In this document: piece after piece, positions 1 through 9,848 of the stretch
Layout of the letters: every line of letters starts with the position of its first letter
How positions within the stretch are numbered: the first letter of the stretch is position 1
Source: Candidatus Heimdallarchaeota archaeon LC_3
GTDB lineage: Archaea; Asgardarchaeota; Heimdallarchaeia; Hodarchaeales; LC-3
DNA: 64,000 nucleotides
Direction: 5' to 3'
NCBI GenBank assembly: GCA_001940645.1
Contig: MDVS01000144.1
Coordinates: 1-64,000, forward strand
The notes under the pieces: generated by a model
Told to the model about the DNA's origin: nothing
Seen by the model: only the letters and a program-made list of their open reading frames with translations
Database searches by the model: none
Translations under genes and position numbers: made by a program

Positions 1-899
1 GCATCATACATAGCCATTGGTATGCATGCAGATCCAGTATAACCCCATTTATCCATTATTGTATGAGTTTTTGTCATTGATTCTCCTAATATTCCCATAA
101 CTTCTTCAATAGATCTTAAATTCAGTTGCGTAAAAAAATAATAATCAATATCATCTTGAGATAATTTAGCTTTCTTTATAGTATCTTTAATTAACTTAGG
201 CCATGTCTCTGCATTTAATTCTGAGGGGAACCGTTTTCGGAATGTTATTTTATGTTGATTTGTTTTGATAGCTTCTATTGTTAGAGGTTGAGCCGTTCCT
301 CCTGCATAAATACCCAAATAATCGTGATATTGTCCATCAGCAATCAGCTTTGATGTTAAAAATCCTTTTTTTGATCTAGATGCTCTTATCAATATAGCAG
401 CAGCTCCGTCAGCGAATAACGTTGCAGTGTAATGATCTTCCCAGTTAACATATTTAGTCATCCCGTAAGCACCAATAACAAGAACATTATTAATTTCAGA
501 GTCAGTCTGAATAAATTTTGCCCCAGTTGCAAAAGAACTAACAAAGCCTGCACAAGCGCTGTTTATGTCAAAAGTACCTGCATTTTTAGCACCTATTTTA
601 TACTGAATAACAACAGAAGTAGCAGGTGAAATATAATCTGGAGTATCAGTACTTAAAATGATTAAATCAACATCACCTGCGGAAATTGAAGCATCATCAA
701 GAGTTTTTATACATGCTTTGACAGCTAAATCTGATGTTGTTTCTTCGTCAGACATCACATGTCGTTTTTTAATCCCTACATTCTTAACTAACCAATCCGC
801 TGTTCCAGGACGATTTAACTGTTTCTCTAGATCTTCATTAGTAATAATTTTTTCTGGAACATACATTCCTATTCCTGAAATGACAGCAGATCGATCCAT
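1..899 (-). CDS. FabH-like (KAS III) ketosynthase, C-terminus cut by window edge
   Basis: Reads leftwards from an ATG at 899 and runs off the window, leaving 299 codons of a family usually 320-340 long. It is a thiolase-fold beta-ketoacyl synthase III-like protein. The nucleophile is visible as C116 in FDINSACAGFV. The usual His of the HQAN motif is Thr here (FTQLNLRSIEE), and the usual Asn of GNTSAAS is Tyr (WGYTGSA). It may therefore be an acyltransferase or condensing enzyme with altered chemistry rather than a true FabH. It sits at the end of a leftward run with an alpha/beta hydrolase and a Liv-type importer, and a second divergent KAS III homologue lies near 10 kb. The fold is certain; the substrate is unknown. 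Confidence 0.8.
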   Translation of the reverse strand, partial: MDRSAVISGIGMYVPEKIITNEDLEKQLNRPGTADWLVKNVGIKKRHVMSDEETTSDLAVKACIKTLDDASISAGDVDLIILSTDTPDYISPATSVVIQYKIGAKNAGTFDINSACAGFVSSFATGAKFIQTDSEINNVLVIGAYGMTKYVNWEDHYTATLFADGAAAILIRASRSKKGFLTSKLIADGQYHDYLGIYAGGTAQPLTIEAIKTNQHKITFRKRFPSELNAETWPKLIKDTIKKAKLSQDDIDYYFFTQLNLRSIEEVMGILGESMTKTHTIMDKWGYTGSACIPMAMYD

Positions 900-951
900 T
901 TAGCAGTTCTCATTTCAAAAAGTTTTTCATTTAAAATAAAAAATACTTTTA

Positions 952-1755
952 TTATTGTTTATTAAGGAATTCTAATATAGCTTGATTGAATTCTTCAAAG
1001 TTCTCTATTGAAATCCAATGGGGACCACCTTCAATATAAAAAATCTCAGAATTAGAAATCTTTTGATTTAATAGTTTAGCATTTTCAGGAGGGACTAATT
1101 TATCTTTAGTACCTTGAATAATTAATGTTTGAGAAGTAATTTTATGTAAATCGTTTTCTAAATCAACATCTAGCGCAGCACGGAACTGATGAAGTCTTGA
1201 ATAATCTGGAGCTTGGTGTTGTTCTCTCCAAATCAATGTTTGGTTAATCAGTTTTCTATTAGATTTTAAAAATTCCTCACTATGTCCAACGCTAAGCCTC
1301 ATCTCCAATGCTTGTTCTTTAGATATGGTTTCAGTCTGTGAAGCAACCATTAGAGCTAAATCTTTCTTCTCCATCTGAATATAATTTTTTCCACCAAAGT
1401 GGCTTGTGGCAATGATTAAACTTATAGTTTTTTCTGGATAAGAAATGGCAAATTGTTGAGCAATAAAACCACCAAATGAAACCCCAAGAATATGTGCTTT
1501 AGGAACATTTAGTTCATTTAATAGAGCTAAAATATCATCTACCATCATTTTTATTGAATATGGCGAATCCGGTTTAGATGTACGGCCAATACCTCGATTA
1601 TCGAAGACAATACATCGATATTTCTTAGAAAAATCTGGGATTTGACGAAACCACATCCAAGAATCTTGCCAGATGCCTTCGATCAAAACTAAAGGAGGAG
1701 CTTCATCTGGTCCATGAATTTCATAATAGATACGAATGGTTTTAATATATGGCAA
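952..1755 (-). CDS. alpha/beta hydrolase
   Basis: A serine hydrolase of the alpha/beta fold, about 270 residues. The nucleophile elbow is LGVSFGG (Ser near residue 98 counted from the longer start), the acid is probably in GTKDKLVPPE, and the catalytic His is in GGPHWISIE close to the C-terminus. The oxyanion region reads LIEGIWQDSWMW. The frame opens with TTG at 1770, but a GGAG at 1765-1768 is better spaced for TTG at 1755 (LPYIKTIRIYYEIHG), which I prefer. It follows the permease gene directly and is probably in the same operon. Family members include esterases, C-C bond hydrolases and 3-oxoadipate enol-lactonases; which one applies cannot be told from sequence alone. Confidence 0.8.
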   Translation of the reverse strand: MPYIKTIRIYYEIHGPDEAPPLVLIEGIWQDSWMWFRQIPDFSKKYRCIVFDNRGIGRTSKPDSPYSIKMMVDDILALLNELNVPKAHILGVSFGGFIAQQFAISYPEKTISLIIATSHFGGKNYIQMEKKDLALMVASQTETISKEQALEMRLSVGHSEEFLKSNRKLINQTLIWREQHQAPDYSRLHQFRAALDVDLENDLHKITSQTLIIQGTKDKLVPPENAKLLNQKISNSEIFYIEGGPHWISIENFEEFNQAILEFLNKQ

Positions 1756-1770
1756 ATGAATAATCTCCAA

Positions 1771-3303
1771 TTAATTACCTAAAAATTTTGTTAAATCATC
1801 AATAAACAAGTCAAAATTTACTAAAATATAAAGAACTAGGATTAAACTTATAAATCCAATCCACCAATAATCAGATTCTGTGATTCTTATTCTTCTAAGA
1901 TGGTTGGCAATGTTTCTTGAGCGTACTTGAAGAGTTCCCACCACACCAAACGGGAAAAATAAAACAATTGAAATATATATAGCTCCTAAAAATACTGCCC
2001 ACCATTCTCCTGTGATATGGATATCAAAGATCCTCAAATTTAAAAGATCAATTATTTCAGCTAAACGAAATTCCGATATTATTACTAATGCTGCTCCCAT
2101 AAAAGGTCCAAATAAGGTGTTTAAGCCACCTACTATGCTGTAAATCATGGCATCGATAGTAATTCCGATACCAAGGGTTATTTCAGGATCGATTTGTCTA
2201 TTCGTTGGAGCAAACAACGCACCGGCAAATGCTGCAATTCCTCCACTAATTGTCATTGTTATTATTTTGTACAAATAAGCATTATACCCTAAAGCTTTAG
2301 CTCGTTCTTCATTTTGTGATATAGCAGCGACTACACGACCAAAAGGAGATTGTACAAGCTTTTTAACGAATAAATATACTAATACACAACTTGTGAGAAC
2401 AAAATAATAGTTCACTGGAATCCAAAAAATATTATCTTGGCTTGGAGCTTCCATCATACCCTGTAAGTTTGGAATTACTTCAATAACAAAAATCATTCCA
2501 ATAATCAAAATGACTAACATAAAAATCATTATTTTAATTATTTTTTGATTAATTTGAAAAAAATTTGGTTGATAATTTTCGTGAAATGAGTATTTCGGAT
2601 CCATTAATGGATCTGGAGATAATGAAACTATTCCAAACATTCCTCTTCGCTTAATAATATCATTTCCTATTACTAAGAGAAACAAAATCAAAATTATTGG
2701 AACAAGAATTAATGCAAATAGGAGATAGTAATCAAGAGAGGTAAACATGTTCGGGCTTTTTACTTGTAAACCTGTTTCTCCTCCTGAAAGATCAGGATTC
2801 TTATCAAAATAAGAGAAAAGAAGCATTGCAAATGCTAATGCTACAAATGCAAAGCTTGTTCCTTTCATCCTGCTCGTAGTCAATCCCATGATTAATCCAA
2901 TAAAACATCCAACTAAAATTGCTATTATTATTCCAAAGAACCATAATGAAGATAAAAATATTGAAAAGGGGATTTGTACTATACCTAAGTTAATTATTAC
3001 TTCCTTCGGTAAATTTAATGATTCTAAATAATCTAAAAAGAATGTAGCGGCATAAGCTCCGACTCCAAAGAGAGCAGCATGTCCAAAATTAAGTAATCCT
3101 CCTCTACCCAGTTGTAATTCAAAGGATAGGGTTAATAATCCAAAAATAAGAACTGTAGTAAGTAGGAATAAAAAACCTCTGATAGAAGAATTAGTATTTG
3201 TTGTTAATAAAGGTAAAAAGTAGAGGACAGCCATAATAGTGACAAAAGTCTTGTTATCATCAATTGTCTTATTGAAGTTTTTTAATTTATTTCTCACATT
3301 CAT
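1771..3303 (-). CDS. livM: LivM-type branched-chain amino acid ABC transporter permease
   Basis: Membrane subunit of a LivFGHMK-type (HAAT) importer. It is multi-spanning, with the family signature around LQLGRGGLLNFGHAALFGVG and the cytoplasmic coupling loop AAISQNEERAKALGYN that contacts the ATPases. At about 510 residues it is longer than usual (roughly 300-420). The excess is mainly a hydrophilic insertion around residues 220-260 between membrane segments, plus a C-terminal extension with one more hydrophobic helix. The frame starts with TTG at 3318, but ATG at 3303 is preceded by GAGAGGA and is the better start. It lies between the second permease and the hydrolase in a leftward operon. 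The substrate may be an amino acid, amide or aromatic acid. Confidence 0.88.
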   Translation of the reverse strand: MNVRNKLKNFNKTIDDNKTFVTIMAVLYFLPLLTTNTNSSIRGFLFLLTTVLIFGLLTLSFELQLGRGGLLNFGHAALFGVGAYAATFFLDYLESLNLPKEVIINLGIVQIPFSIFLSSLWFFGIIIAILVGCFIGLIMGLTTSRMKGTSFAFVALAFAMLLFSYFDKNPDLSGGETGLQVKSPNMFTSLDYYLLFALILVPIILILFLLVIGNDIIKRRGMFGIVSLSPDPLMDPKYSFHENYQPNFFQINQKIIKIMIFMLVILIIGMIFVIEVIPNLQGMMEAPSQDNIFWIPVNYYFVLTSCVLVYLFVKKLVQSPFGRVVAAISQNEERAKALGYNAYLYKIITMTISGGIAAFAGALFAPTNRQIDPEITLGIGITIDAMIYSIVGGLNTLFGPFMGAALVIISEFRLAEIIDLLNLRIFDIHITGEWWAVFLGAIYISIVLFFPFGVVGTLQVRSRNIANHLRRIRITESDYWWIGFISLILVLYILVNFDLFIDDLTKFLGN

Positions 3304-3330
3304 TATTAATCCTCTCAAAAAACAAAATTT

Positions 3331-4401
3331 TTACGCTTCTCCTGTCAATCCTCCAGGTTTAAATATTAAAACTAACGCCATTATTAGAAACGTAATAATT
3401 GATGATAAATCAGGTGAATAAATTTCAGTATATTTGAAGGCTAATCCAACAATAAGCGATCCGAAAAACGTTCCTTCAAATTTACCGTAATGTGCCCCCC
3501 CAACCACAACTATTACAAAAGCGTATAATAAATAGGTTGTAGCATTTGCTTGATTTGCTCCTAACCAAGGTACCAAAATAAATCCTGCTAAACCAGCTAA
3601 GGCAATTCCAGCCATAAATACTAGAGTAAGCATTCGCTTAACATTTGTTCCTAACGCTTCAACCATTTCTGAGTCTTCTATTGCAGCTTGAACTAATAAT
3701 CCGATCCTTGTCCGGCTGAAAATTAGGTACATTATAATAGCAACAAAAAATCCTAAAAAAATTATGAATATTCTGTATACATCAAATCTTAGATTTTCTG
3801 TTATAGTTATGATACCAGACATAAAGAAAGATTGTGTTTGGCTACTAGGTACAATAAAATAAACATTAGAAGCTGGACCCCAAATAATATCGACTAATTT
3901 GATGATTATAAATGAAAATCCAACAGTTAGTAATATTTGACTCAGTGGTTGTCCATACAATTTTCGAATGGTTGTAATTTCTATTACTCCTCCTAAAGCT
4001 CCTAGAATTATCACTGTACTTATCATAGCAAGTACAAATGTTACTAAAGATAATAAAAATAAATTAGAATTAAAAATTTCTAGATTTAACAACAAATCCT
4101 CGAATAACAAATATAATTCAAATCCTAAAAATCCTCCTAACATGAAAAATGCTCCATGAGCAAAATTTATAACATCAGCTAGCCCAAAAATTAAATAGAA
4201 ACCAGATACCATCAAAAAGAGGAGCATGCTAAATGCTAATCCATCGATTATTGCCCGACTTATCGTGCGACTGAATAAATCTAATTTAAAGTCGGTTACA
4301 AATAATGAGTAAATAATTGCAAGAATTCCAACGACTAGAACATAAATCAGAATTTTTCCATCAAAGAATCGAGATTTTTTGGTTATTTCTGTTGTCTCCA
4401 T
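3331..4401 (-). CDS. livH: LivH-type branched-chain amino acid ABC transporter permease
   Basis: Second membrane subunit of the importer, 356 residues and multi-spanning. The family signature is FGLADVINFAHGAFFMLGG near residue 75, and the coupling loop ALGTNVKRML follows AAIEDSEMVE. The N-terminal 30 residues are charged, then a first hydrophobic segment begins (LIYVLVVGILAIIY). It starts with ATG 12 bases after the downstream ATPase stop, so the genes are tightly packed and co-transcribed. LivH and LivM normally form a heterodimeric channel. Confidence 0.9.
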   Translation of the reverse strand: METTEITKKSRFFDGKILIYVLVVGILAIIYSLFVTDFKLDLFSRTISRAIIDGLAFSMLLFLMVSGFYLIFGLADVINFAHGAFFMLGGFLGFELYLLFEDLLLNLEIFNSNLFLLSLVTFVLAMISTVIILGALGGVIEITTIRKLYGQPLSQILLTVGFSFIIIKLVDIIWGPASNVYFIVPSSQTQSFFMSGIITITENLRFDVYRIFIIFLGFFVAIIMYLIFSRTRIGLLVQAAIEDSEMVEALGTNVKRMLTLVFMAGIALAGLAGFILVPWLGANQANATTYLLYAFVIVVVGGAHYGKFEGTFFGSLIVGLAFKYTEIYSPDLSSIITFLIMALVLIFKPGGLTGEA

Positions 4402-4413
4402 TTTATTATTCTC

Positions 4414-5121
4414 CTAAACTCTAACTCCAAGGAATTTTGTGATTAACTCAGTATTATCAATTAATTCATTCATTAAACCATGATAGGCTATTTTTCCATC
4501 ATCCATAATATAATAGCTATCCCCAATACTAGTTGCTGCCTTGAAATTTTGTTCTACAAGAAGTATTGTGACTTGATCTTTTATTTGCTGAAGAATGTTC
4601 ATAACAATTTTAACAAATTTTGGACTCAAACCTTCAGTTGGTTCGTCTATCAAAAGCAATTCATTGTCGTTAGATAATGCTCTTCCTATTGTTAACATTT
4701 GTTGTTGTCCTCCCGATAAAGATTTCGCTTTTTGATTCCGAAATTTACGTAAATCAGGGAAGAGATCATAAATATAATCAATACGCTCTTCTCTAGTTTT
4801 TTCGGATTTTCTCATAGCTACGATCAAATTTTGTTCAACTGTTAAAGTGCCAAAAATCCTTCTTGTATCTGGCACATAACCAATTCCTAGCTGTACGATT
4901 CGGTGAGCTGGCAAATGATGAATATATGAATCTTTATATGTAATAGTTCCAGTTTTTGGTGGATGAAGCCCAAGGATAGATTTCATTGTTGTTGATTTTC
5001 CTGCTCCATTTCTTCCTAAAAGAACAGTAACTTCTCCCTTCTTAACACCTAATGTAACTCCCTGAAGTATATAAAAAGAACCTATATATACTTCGATATT
5101 ATTTACTTCAAGAAAATTCAT
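4414..5121 (-). CDS. livF: LivF-type ABC transporter ATPase
   Basis: Cytoplasmic ATPase of the importer, 235 residues, the usual LivF length. Walker A is GRNGAGKST, the signature is LSGGQQQ, Walker B is LLLIDEPTEGLSP and the switch His lies in the expected C-terminal segment. LivF-specific features include GYVPDTRRIFGTLTV. The ATG at 5121 follows AGGAGG and lies inside the 3' end of the livG-like gene, with a 14-base overlap suggesting translational coupling. Confidence 0.92.
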   Translation of the reverse strand: MNFLEVNNIEVYIGSFYILQGVTLGVKKGEVTVLLGRNGAGKSTTMKSILGLHPPKTGTITYKDSYIHHLPAHRIVQLGIGYVPDTRRIFGTLTVEQNLIVAMRKSEKTREERIDYIYDLFPDLRKFRNQKAKSLSGGQQQMLTIGRALSNDNELLLIDEPTEGLSPKFVKIVMNILQQIKDQVTILLVEQNFKAATSIGDSYYIMDDGKIAYHGLMNELIDNTELITKFLGVRV

Positions 5122-5902
5122 TATCTAAACCTCCTAAATATGCTGAAAGGACTTCTTCATCATTTTGAATTGTTTTAGGACTTCCTTTTGCTAATAAAGA
5201 ACCATTGGAAAACACAATAATCTCTTCAGAGATCTTCATTACCATATCCATTTTATGTTCTACAATAAGAATTGTTAATTTTTCTGCAAAAGATTGTTTT
5301 ATACGCATAATGGCATCGTACATTTCAGGAATTTCTTCTACAGACATCCCCGCTGTTGGTTCATCCAGTAATAATAGTTTTGGACGACTCGCAATTGCCA
5401 TAGATAATTCTAATTTCCTTTTTTCTGCATGAGGAAGTAATGATGATGGTATAAATAACTTTGAAGGATCTAGATTAACCAAATTTGCATAGTATAAGAC
5501 ATCTTCATGTATTTCTTCATAGGAGCCTGCTCTTCTTAGACTCTGAAATAAATTTGGTCTTTTCTTTGAATGGCTTTGAATAACTAAACGAATATTTTCA
5601 AATGTAGTTAAATTTGGAAAAATATTAGTTATCTGATAAGATCTGGAAATTCCTTTATGGGCTCTTTTATGAAGAGGGAGATTGGTTATCTCCTCATTCT
5701 CAAAAAATATTTGTCCAGTAGTAGATGGAAGTACTCCTGTTATTAAATTAAAAAAAGTTGTTTTTCCAGAACCATTTGGTCCGATAAGAGATTTCATGGA
5801 TCCGCTTTCGATTTCCAATGAGACATTATTAACAGCAATTAATCCTCCAAAATGTTTAGATAAGTTTCTAGTTCTTAATATGAATCCTTCTGAGGTAACC
5901 AT
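5108..5902 (-). CDS. livG: LivG-type ABC transporter ATPase
   Basis: Partner ATPase of LivF, 264 residues. Walker A is GPNGSGKTT and Walker B is LLLLDEPTAGMS. The signature position reads LLPHAEKRKLELSMAIA, so the usual LSGG is LPHA, as in some LivG proteins with degenerate signatures (compare LSYGEQR). The C-terminal region has IVEHKMDMVM and the LivG-type tail KTIQNDEEVLSAYLGG. The start at 5902 is supported by AAGGAG just upstream. It is the first of the four membrane-complex genes after the binding protein. Confidence 0.9.
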   Translation of the reverse strand: MVTSEGFILRTRNLSKHFGGLIAVNNVSLEIESGSMKSLIGPNGSGKTTFFNLITGVLPSTTGQIFFENEEITNLPLHKRAHKGISRSYQITNIFPNLTTFENIRLVIQSHSKKRPNLFQSLRRAGSYEEIHEDVLYYANLVNLDPSKLFIPSSLLPHAEKRKLELSMAIASRPKLLLLDEPTAGMSVEEIPEMYDAIMRIKQSFAEKLTILIVEHKMDMVMKISEEIIVFSNGSLLAKGSPKTIQNDEEVLSAYLGGLDNEFS

Positions 5903-6073
5903 AAAATCTCCTTAGTTAAGCAATTTAAAAATGTTAAGAATGGTTAAATCTGTTCTATATAAATCTATTATTCATCAAAGTATGATTGAAAATTCTTTTT
6001 ATCAAGAAAATTGAAATTATTAATTGATATAAAATTGGGGTTGAAAATATAGAAAAAATTAATAGAAAAGTTA

Positions 6074-7561
6074 TTACCTTCTTCTTTTATAGGTTAAAAG
6101 CACAAGAGCGATAAGACCAAATCCAATAAATACTATTGGTCCGAATTCTACAGTCGTTGTTTCTATGGAAGTATCAACTTTTGTAGACCCAGCTTGTGTC
6201 GATACAAATGTTGTACCTTCTCCAGTTATAGTTATAGTTTTTGGAGGTATTCCCCCACATGGTACATATTCCGTTAAAATCGGTGGGGCTACAGAATCTG
6301 CTGGTAATGTCTCCACTAGTTCACCGATCAGTTGATTGTAAGTTTCTGACGATACTCTTGTATCATTCACGACCTTCGCTATATACATTTCTGCTAATCC
6401 CTGATGATCCTGCTCACGCATATATGTCGGTCCTTTTGGGGTTGTGATAGTGAGTCCTTCGAGATGGCAAATCATGGCACCTGCATTTAAATTTATTATT
6501 GTACTAGTTGCATTAACCACGAATTGTGCAGTACCAAAAGCACTAGCAGTGAATAATTCTGGAACACGATAGGTTTTACCAACGTGTGCGTTAGTGATAA
6601 CATTTCTATCAATATGTGCTTGAACCATCCAATCATTGACAGGATTATTTGGTAATTCATACCCATATACAGCTAAACCAGTAGCATTAATATAAGTATC
6701 TGGAAAAGTTAATGTACTTTCAACATAAGTCATTGAAAAAACATCTATAACACCACTACTAACATTCATCAAAGTAGGAATACCAACTAAACCGAGATCT
6801 CTATATAGTTCAGCAAAGGATCCTGCCCAAACAATCATTAACATATCAACACCCACTCCAGCATCAACATCAGCAATTCGTTGTAAATACGGAGTTATAT
6901 CAGAAGCTCCAAATCCACCAGCAGGAACATATTCTGTAGCAACAATCTTTCCACCTCTATCAATAATTTCTGATTGCATTGAAGCAATTCCAGCCCAACC
7001 AAAACTATAATCAGGAGCAATGAAAGCATAACTACGAGCATTCATTGTATCCCAAGTAAATTTTACACCTGCTTTTGCATCATGCCAGCTATTACGTGCA
7101 ACTCGAAAGACATATTCATTGAAAATTGGATCTTCAGTAATACTCGAGGATGCAGCGGGAGTAACGAAATATAATTTTCCATAGGATTCAGCTACTGGAG
7201 CCATGGCTGTTGCAACAGTACTAGAAGTTGCACCAACAATAATATCAATATTGTCAGTTTCTATTGCGTTAGTTAGAGCTAGCAAAGCATCAGTAGATGA
7301 TCCCTTAGTATCATAATAGAGTAATTCATATGGACGACCATCAGGAGTCTGATTAGTATTTCCAGTTGCATAAATCATACCTAATTCGAAACCTTGCTTT
7401 GTCCAAGGGCCATAAAGAGTCAATCCAGCTGTTTCAGGGGTGAAAATTCCTATTTTTATAGGATCTGCCTGTTCTGGTGCCGGAGCAGCAGGTGTAGCCC
7501 CGAAACTTAGAAAAGTCATCAGTGCTAAAAAAAATATTACTTCAATTTTAATTTTCTTCAT
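6074..7561 (-). CDS. livK: LivK-type substrate-binding protein, membrane anchored at both ends
   Basis: Extracellular ligand-binding protein of the HAAT importer (periplasmic-binding-protein type 1 fold). The ATG at 7561 with an AGTGAT ribosome site gives an N-terminus MKKIKIEVIFFLALM that is a clear signal sequence; an ATG at 7588 is also in frame. The binding domain (IKIGIFTPETAGLTLYGPW, then IIVGATSSTVATAMAPVAE) is followed by a Thr-rich stalk, a C-terminal membrane helix and KRRR, the usual archaeal way of holding a binding protein to the cell surface. A 171-base gap separates it from the ATPase gene. In such operons the binding protein is usually the most highly expressed member. Confidence 0.9.
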   Translation of the reverse strand: MKKIKIEVIFFLALMTFLSFGATPAAPAPEQADPIKIGIFTPETAGLTLYGPWTKQGFELGMIYATGNTNQTPDGRPYELLYYDTKGSSTDALLALTNAIETDNIDIIVGATSSTVATAMAPVAESYGKLYFVTPAASSSITEDPIFNEYVFRVARNSWHDAKAGVKFTWDTMNARSYAFIAPDYSFGWAGIASMQSEIIDRGGKIVATEYVPAGGFGASDITPYLQRIADVDAGVGVDMLMIVWAGSFAELYRDLGLVGIPTLMNVSSGVIDVFSMTYVESTLTFPDTYINATGLAVYGYELPNNPVNDWMVQAHIDRNVITNAHVGKTYRVPELFTASAFGTAQFVVNATSTIINLNAGAMICHLEGLTITTPKGPTYMREQDHQGLAEMYIAKVVNDTRVSSETYNQLIGELVETLPADSVAPPILTEYVPCGGIPPKTITITGEGTTFVSTQAGSTKVDTSIETTTVEFGPIVFIGFGLIALVLLTYKRRR

Positions 7562-7837
7562 GTTTATCACTTTACTTAATTTTAACATTTATCGATTCAC
7601 TTGTATAGTTGAGAATACTGTTATTTGAGTATATCTTAAACCCATTTATGCCAAGAAATTCCCTAAATGCTTCAATTTTTTTTTAAAGTCAACAGATAAG
7701 ATTTTATTTTGTTTAAAAAGATATTGCAGTATTTTTTTTGTAGGTTAGCCTAATAACGGAACTTATGTAGGTATAACTTACAGAATTAGATTTAATAAAT
7801 GGAAAAGACTTATCATAACTAAATCAACAAATTATTA

Positions 7838-9391
7838 GTGACTGAAATGGAAAATTCTTGGACATGGGTTGGAAATTGGGCTGAAAAGCGAGCAGAATTA
7901 TCACCCGAACGAGTAGCTTTAATTGATGACATCACCGGTATGAAATATACATACAATGAACTAAATAAACGTTCAGATAAACTTTGCAATGTTCTAAGAG
8001 AAAAAAAAATAAGTAAAGGGGATAGAATAACAGTTTTTTCTAAGAATAGAATTGAACTTATTGATTTGTTTTTAGCTACAAGTAAGATAGGAGTAATTCT
8101 TGTTCCGCTTAATTTCAGACTTGCAAATCCAGAAGTAGAATATCAAATCAATAAAACAACTCCAAAATTGTTAATATATGATACCTCTCTAAATAATCAA
8201 GTATTAGAGATAAAAAAAGAAATTTCAGTGAAAAATTTCATTGCGATGGGTGATAATCCTATTAATAATGATCGACAATTAAATAGTTTCATTACTGAAG
8301 CAGATGATAAATTCGAAAATAACCAAGATTTAAGTCTCGATGATCCTCATTTAATTCTATTTACAGGCGGAACAACAGGCTTACCTAAAGGAGCAGTATT
8401 GTCTCATCGTCTAATTTTTTGGAATTCCGTTAATACTATCACTTCCTGGGGAATCAGACCAGACGACATTCAACCATTAATGTTTCCATTATTCCATACT
8501 GGGGGATGGAATGTGTTGTTTGTGCCATTTTATCATATGGGTGGTACTAATATTTTAATGGGTGATTTTAATCCTGAAAGAACACTTGAAGTAATAGAAA
8601 AATTCAAATGCTCTTTAGTTATAGGAGTTCCAACAGTGTTTCAAATGATAGCAGAATCTGAAATGTTTTCTAAAGCAAATTTGAGTTCAGTTCGAGTTTT
8701 TATCAGTGGAGGAGCCCCCTGCCCATTAAGTATTATGGAAAAATATTGGAAAAGACAAAAAGAATTTAAAATGGGCTATGGACTTACAGAAGTAGGGCCT
8801 AATAACTTCTATTTACCAGAGAAAGATATCAAACGTAAGCCTTTGTCAGTTGGGTTCCCAGTTTTTCACTGTGATATGAAACTTGTTGATGATGAAAATA
8901 ATACTGTTTCTCAAGGTAGTATCGGTGAACTATGTTTACGAGGTCCCCACATTTTTTCAGGATATTGGGATGATCTTGATGAAACAAATAAAACAATAGA
9001 TTCAAACGGTTGGGTTCATACAGGAGATTTAGCAAAAAAAGATGAGGAAGGCTTTTATTATATAGTGGATAGGAAAAAAGATATGTATATTTCAGGAGGA
9101 GAAAATATTTTTCCTGTAGAAGTTGAAGAAGTCATTTATAAACATCCTGATATATTAGAAGTCGCAGTATTTGGTATACCAAACGAAAAATGGGGAGAAG
9201 TTGGTGTGGCTGCTATTGCGACAAAATCTGGGAATAAAATTTCGGATGATGAGCTGAAACAGCTTTTAGAAGATAAATTAGCGAGATATAAACATCCAAA
9301 ATATTTTCAGTATTATAAAGAACTCCCCAAAAGTGCAGCAGGTAAAATTTTGCGAAGAGAAGTCAAAAAAAGTTTTAAAAATTCAGAATAA
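7838..9391 (+). CDS. acyl-CoA ligase / AMP-binding enzyme
   Basis: Forms an acyl-adenylate and transfers the acyl group to CoA. At 517 residues it is a typical ANL-family ligase: the phosphate loop is FTGGTTGLPKGAVLSH, the A5 motif is GYGLTEVGP, the hinge region is DRKKDMYISGGENIFP, and the catalytic Lys is in PKSAAGKILRRE near the end. The start may be GTG at 7838 or ATG at 7847. It heads a rightward run with a MaoC hydratase and a KAS III-like protein, and is divergent from the Liv operon across 250-280 bases. The acid activated is probably a medium-chain, aromatic or branched compound; the sequence does not decide. Confidence 0.9.
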   Translation: MTEMENSWTWVGNWAEKRAELSPERVALIDDITGMKYTYNELNKRSDKLCNVLREKKISKGDRITVFSKNRIELIDLFLATSKIGVILVPLNFRLANPEVEYQINKTTPKLLIYDTSLNNQVLEIKKEISVKNFIAMGDNPINNDRQLNSFITEADDKFENNQDLSLDDPHLILFTGGTTGLPKGAVLSHRLIFWNSVNTITSWGIRPDDIQPLMFPLFHTGGWNVLFVPFYHMGGTNILMGDFNPERTLEVIEKFKCSLVIGVPTVFQMIAESEMFSKANLSSVRVFISGGAPCPLSIMEKYWKRQKEFKMGYGLTEVGPNNFYLPEKDIKRKPLSVGFPVFHCDMKLVDDENNTVSQGSIGELCLRGPHIFSGYWDDLDETNKTIDSNGWVHTGDLAKKDEEGFYYIVDRKKDMYISGGENIFPVEVEEVIYKHPDILEVAVFGIPNEKWGEVGVAAIATKSGNKISDDELKQLLEDKLARYKHPKYFQYYKELPKSAAGKILRREVKKSFKNSE

Positions 9392-9410
9392 TTAAATGAA
9401 GGCGATAAAG

Positions 9411-9836
9411 ATGGAAATTGCTAAATATGAAGATATTCAAATTGGACAAAAAGCTGAATTAACCCATAATATTACCAGTGAAGATGTAGATCTTTTTGGA
9501 AAGCTAAGTGGTGATTACAATCCAGTACATTTCGATAATGAATGGGCAAAAAAAACTATTTTTGGGGAAAGAATTGCCCATGGTTTGCTCACAGGAGTTT
9601 ATATTAGCACATTGTTGGCTAACAAACTTCCTGGACCCGGAACTGTCTATTTAAAACAAGAGTTTAAATTTAAATTACCAGTAAAGATAGGTGATACTAT
9701 TAAGGCTGAAGTCGAAGTAAAAGAACTTCAAGCTGAAAAAAAGCGTATAGTGCTTCGAACTACTTGTACTAATCAAAATCAAGAAGTTGTATTAGATGGA
9801 GAAGCTACTGTTATGATTATGAGACTAAAAACTTAA
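9411..9836 (+). CDS. MaoC-like (R)-specific enoyl-CoA hydratase
   Basis: Single hot-dog-fold hydratase of about 141-146 residues. The catalytic pair lies in LSGDYNPVHFD (Asp and His, hydratase 2 motif), followed by ERIAHGLLTGVYIS, a conserved helix, and PGPGTVYLKQEFKF. Such enzymes add water to trans-2-enoyl-CoA to give (R)-3-hydroxyacyl-CoA. ATG at 9396 is also in frame, but ATG at 9411 follows AAGG at a better distance. It begins within 20 bases of the ligase stop and is clearly in the same operon. Confidence 0.88.
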   Translation: MEIAKYEDIQIGQKAELTHNITSEDVDLFGKLSGDYNPVHFDNEWAKKTIFGERIAHGLLTGVYISTLLANKLPGPGTVYLKQEFKFKLPVKIGDTIKAEVEVKELQAEKKRIVLRTTCTNQNQEVVLDGEATVMIMRLKT

Positions 9837-9848
9837 AGATGTGGTTAA

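Noticed and set aside
5108..5902. LivG gene suspected of inactivation because its LSGG signature is not canonical
   Set aside because: Walker A and B and the C-terminal LivG tail are intact, and relaxed signatures occur in LivG proteins; no evidence of decay.
7589..7837. Riboswitch in the Liv/ligase divergent gap
   Set aside because: Only A/T runs and ordinary promoter-length DNA are visible; no conserved aptamer elements recognised.
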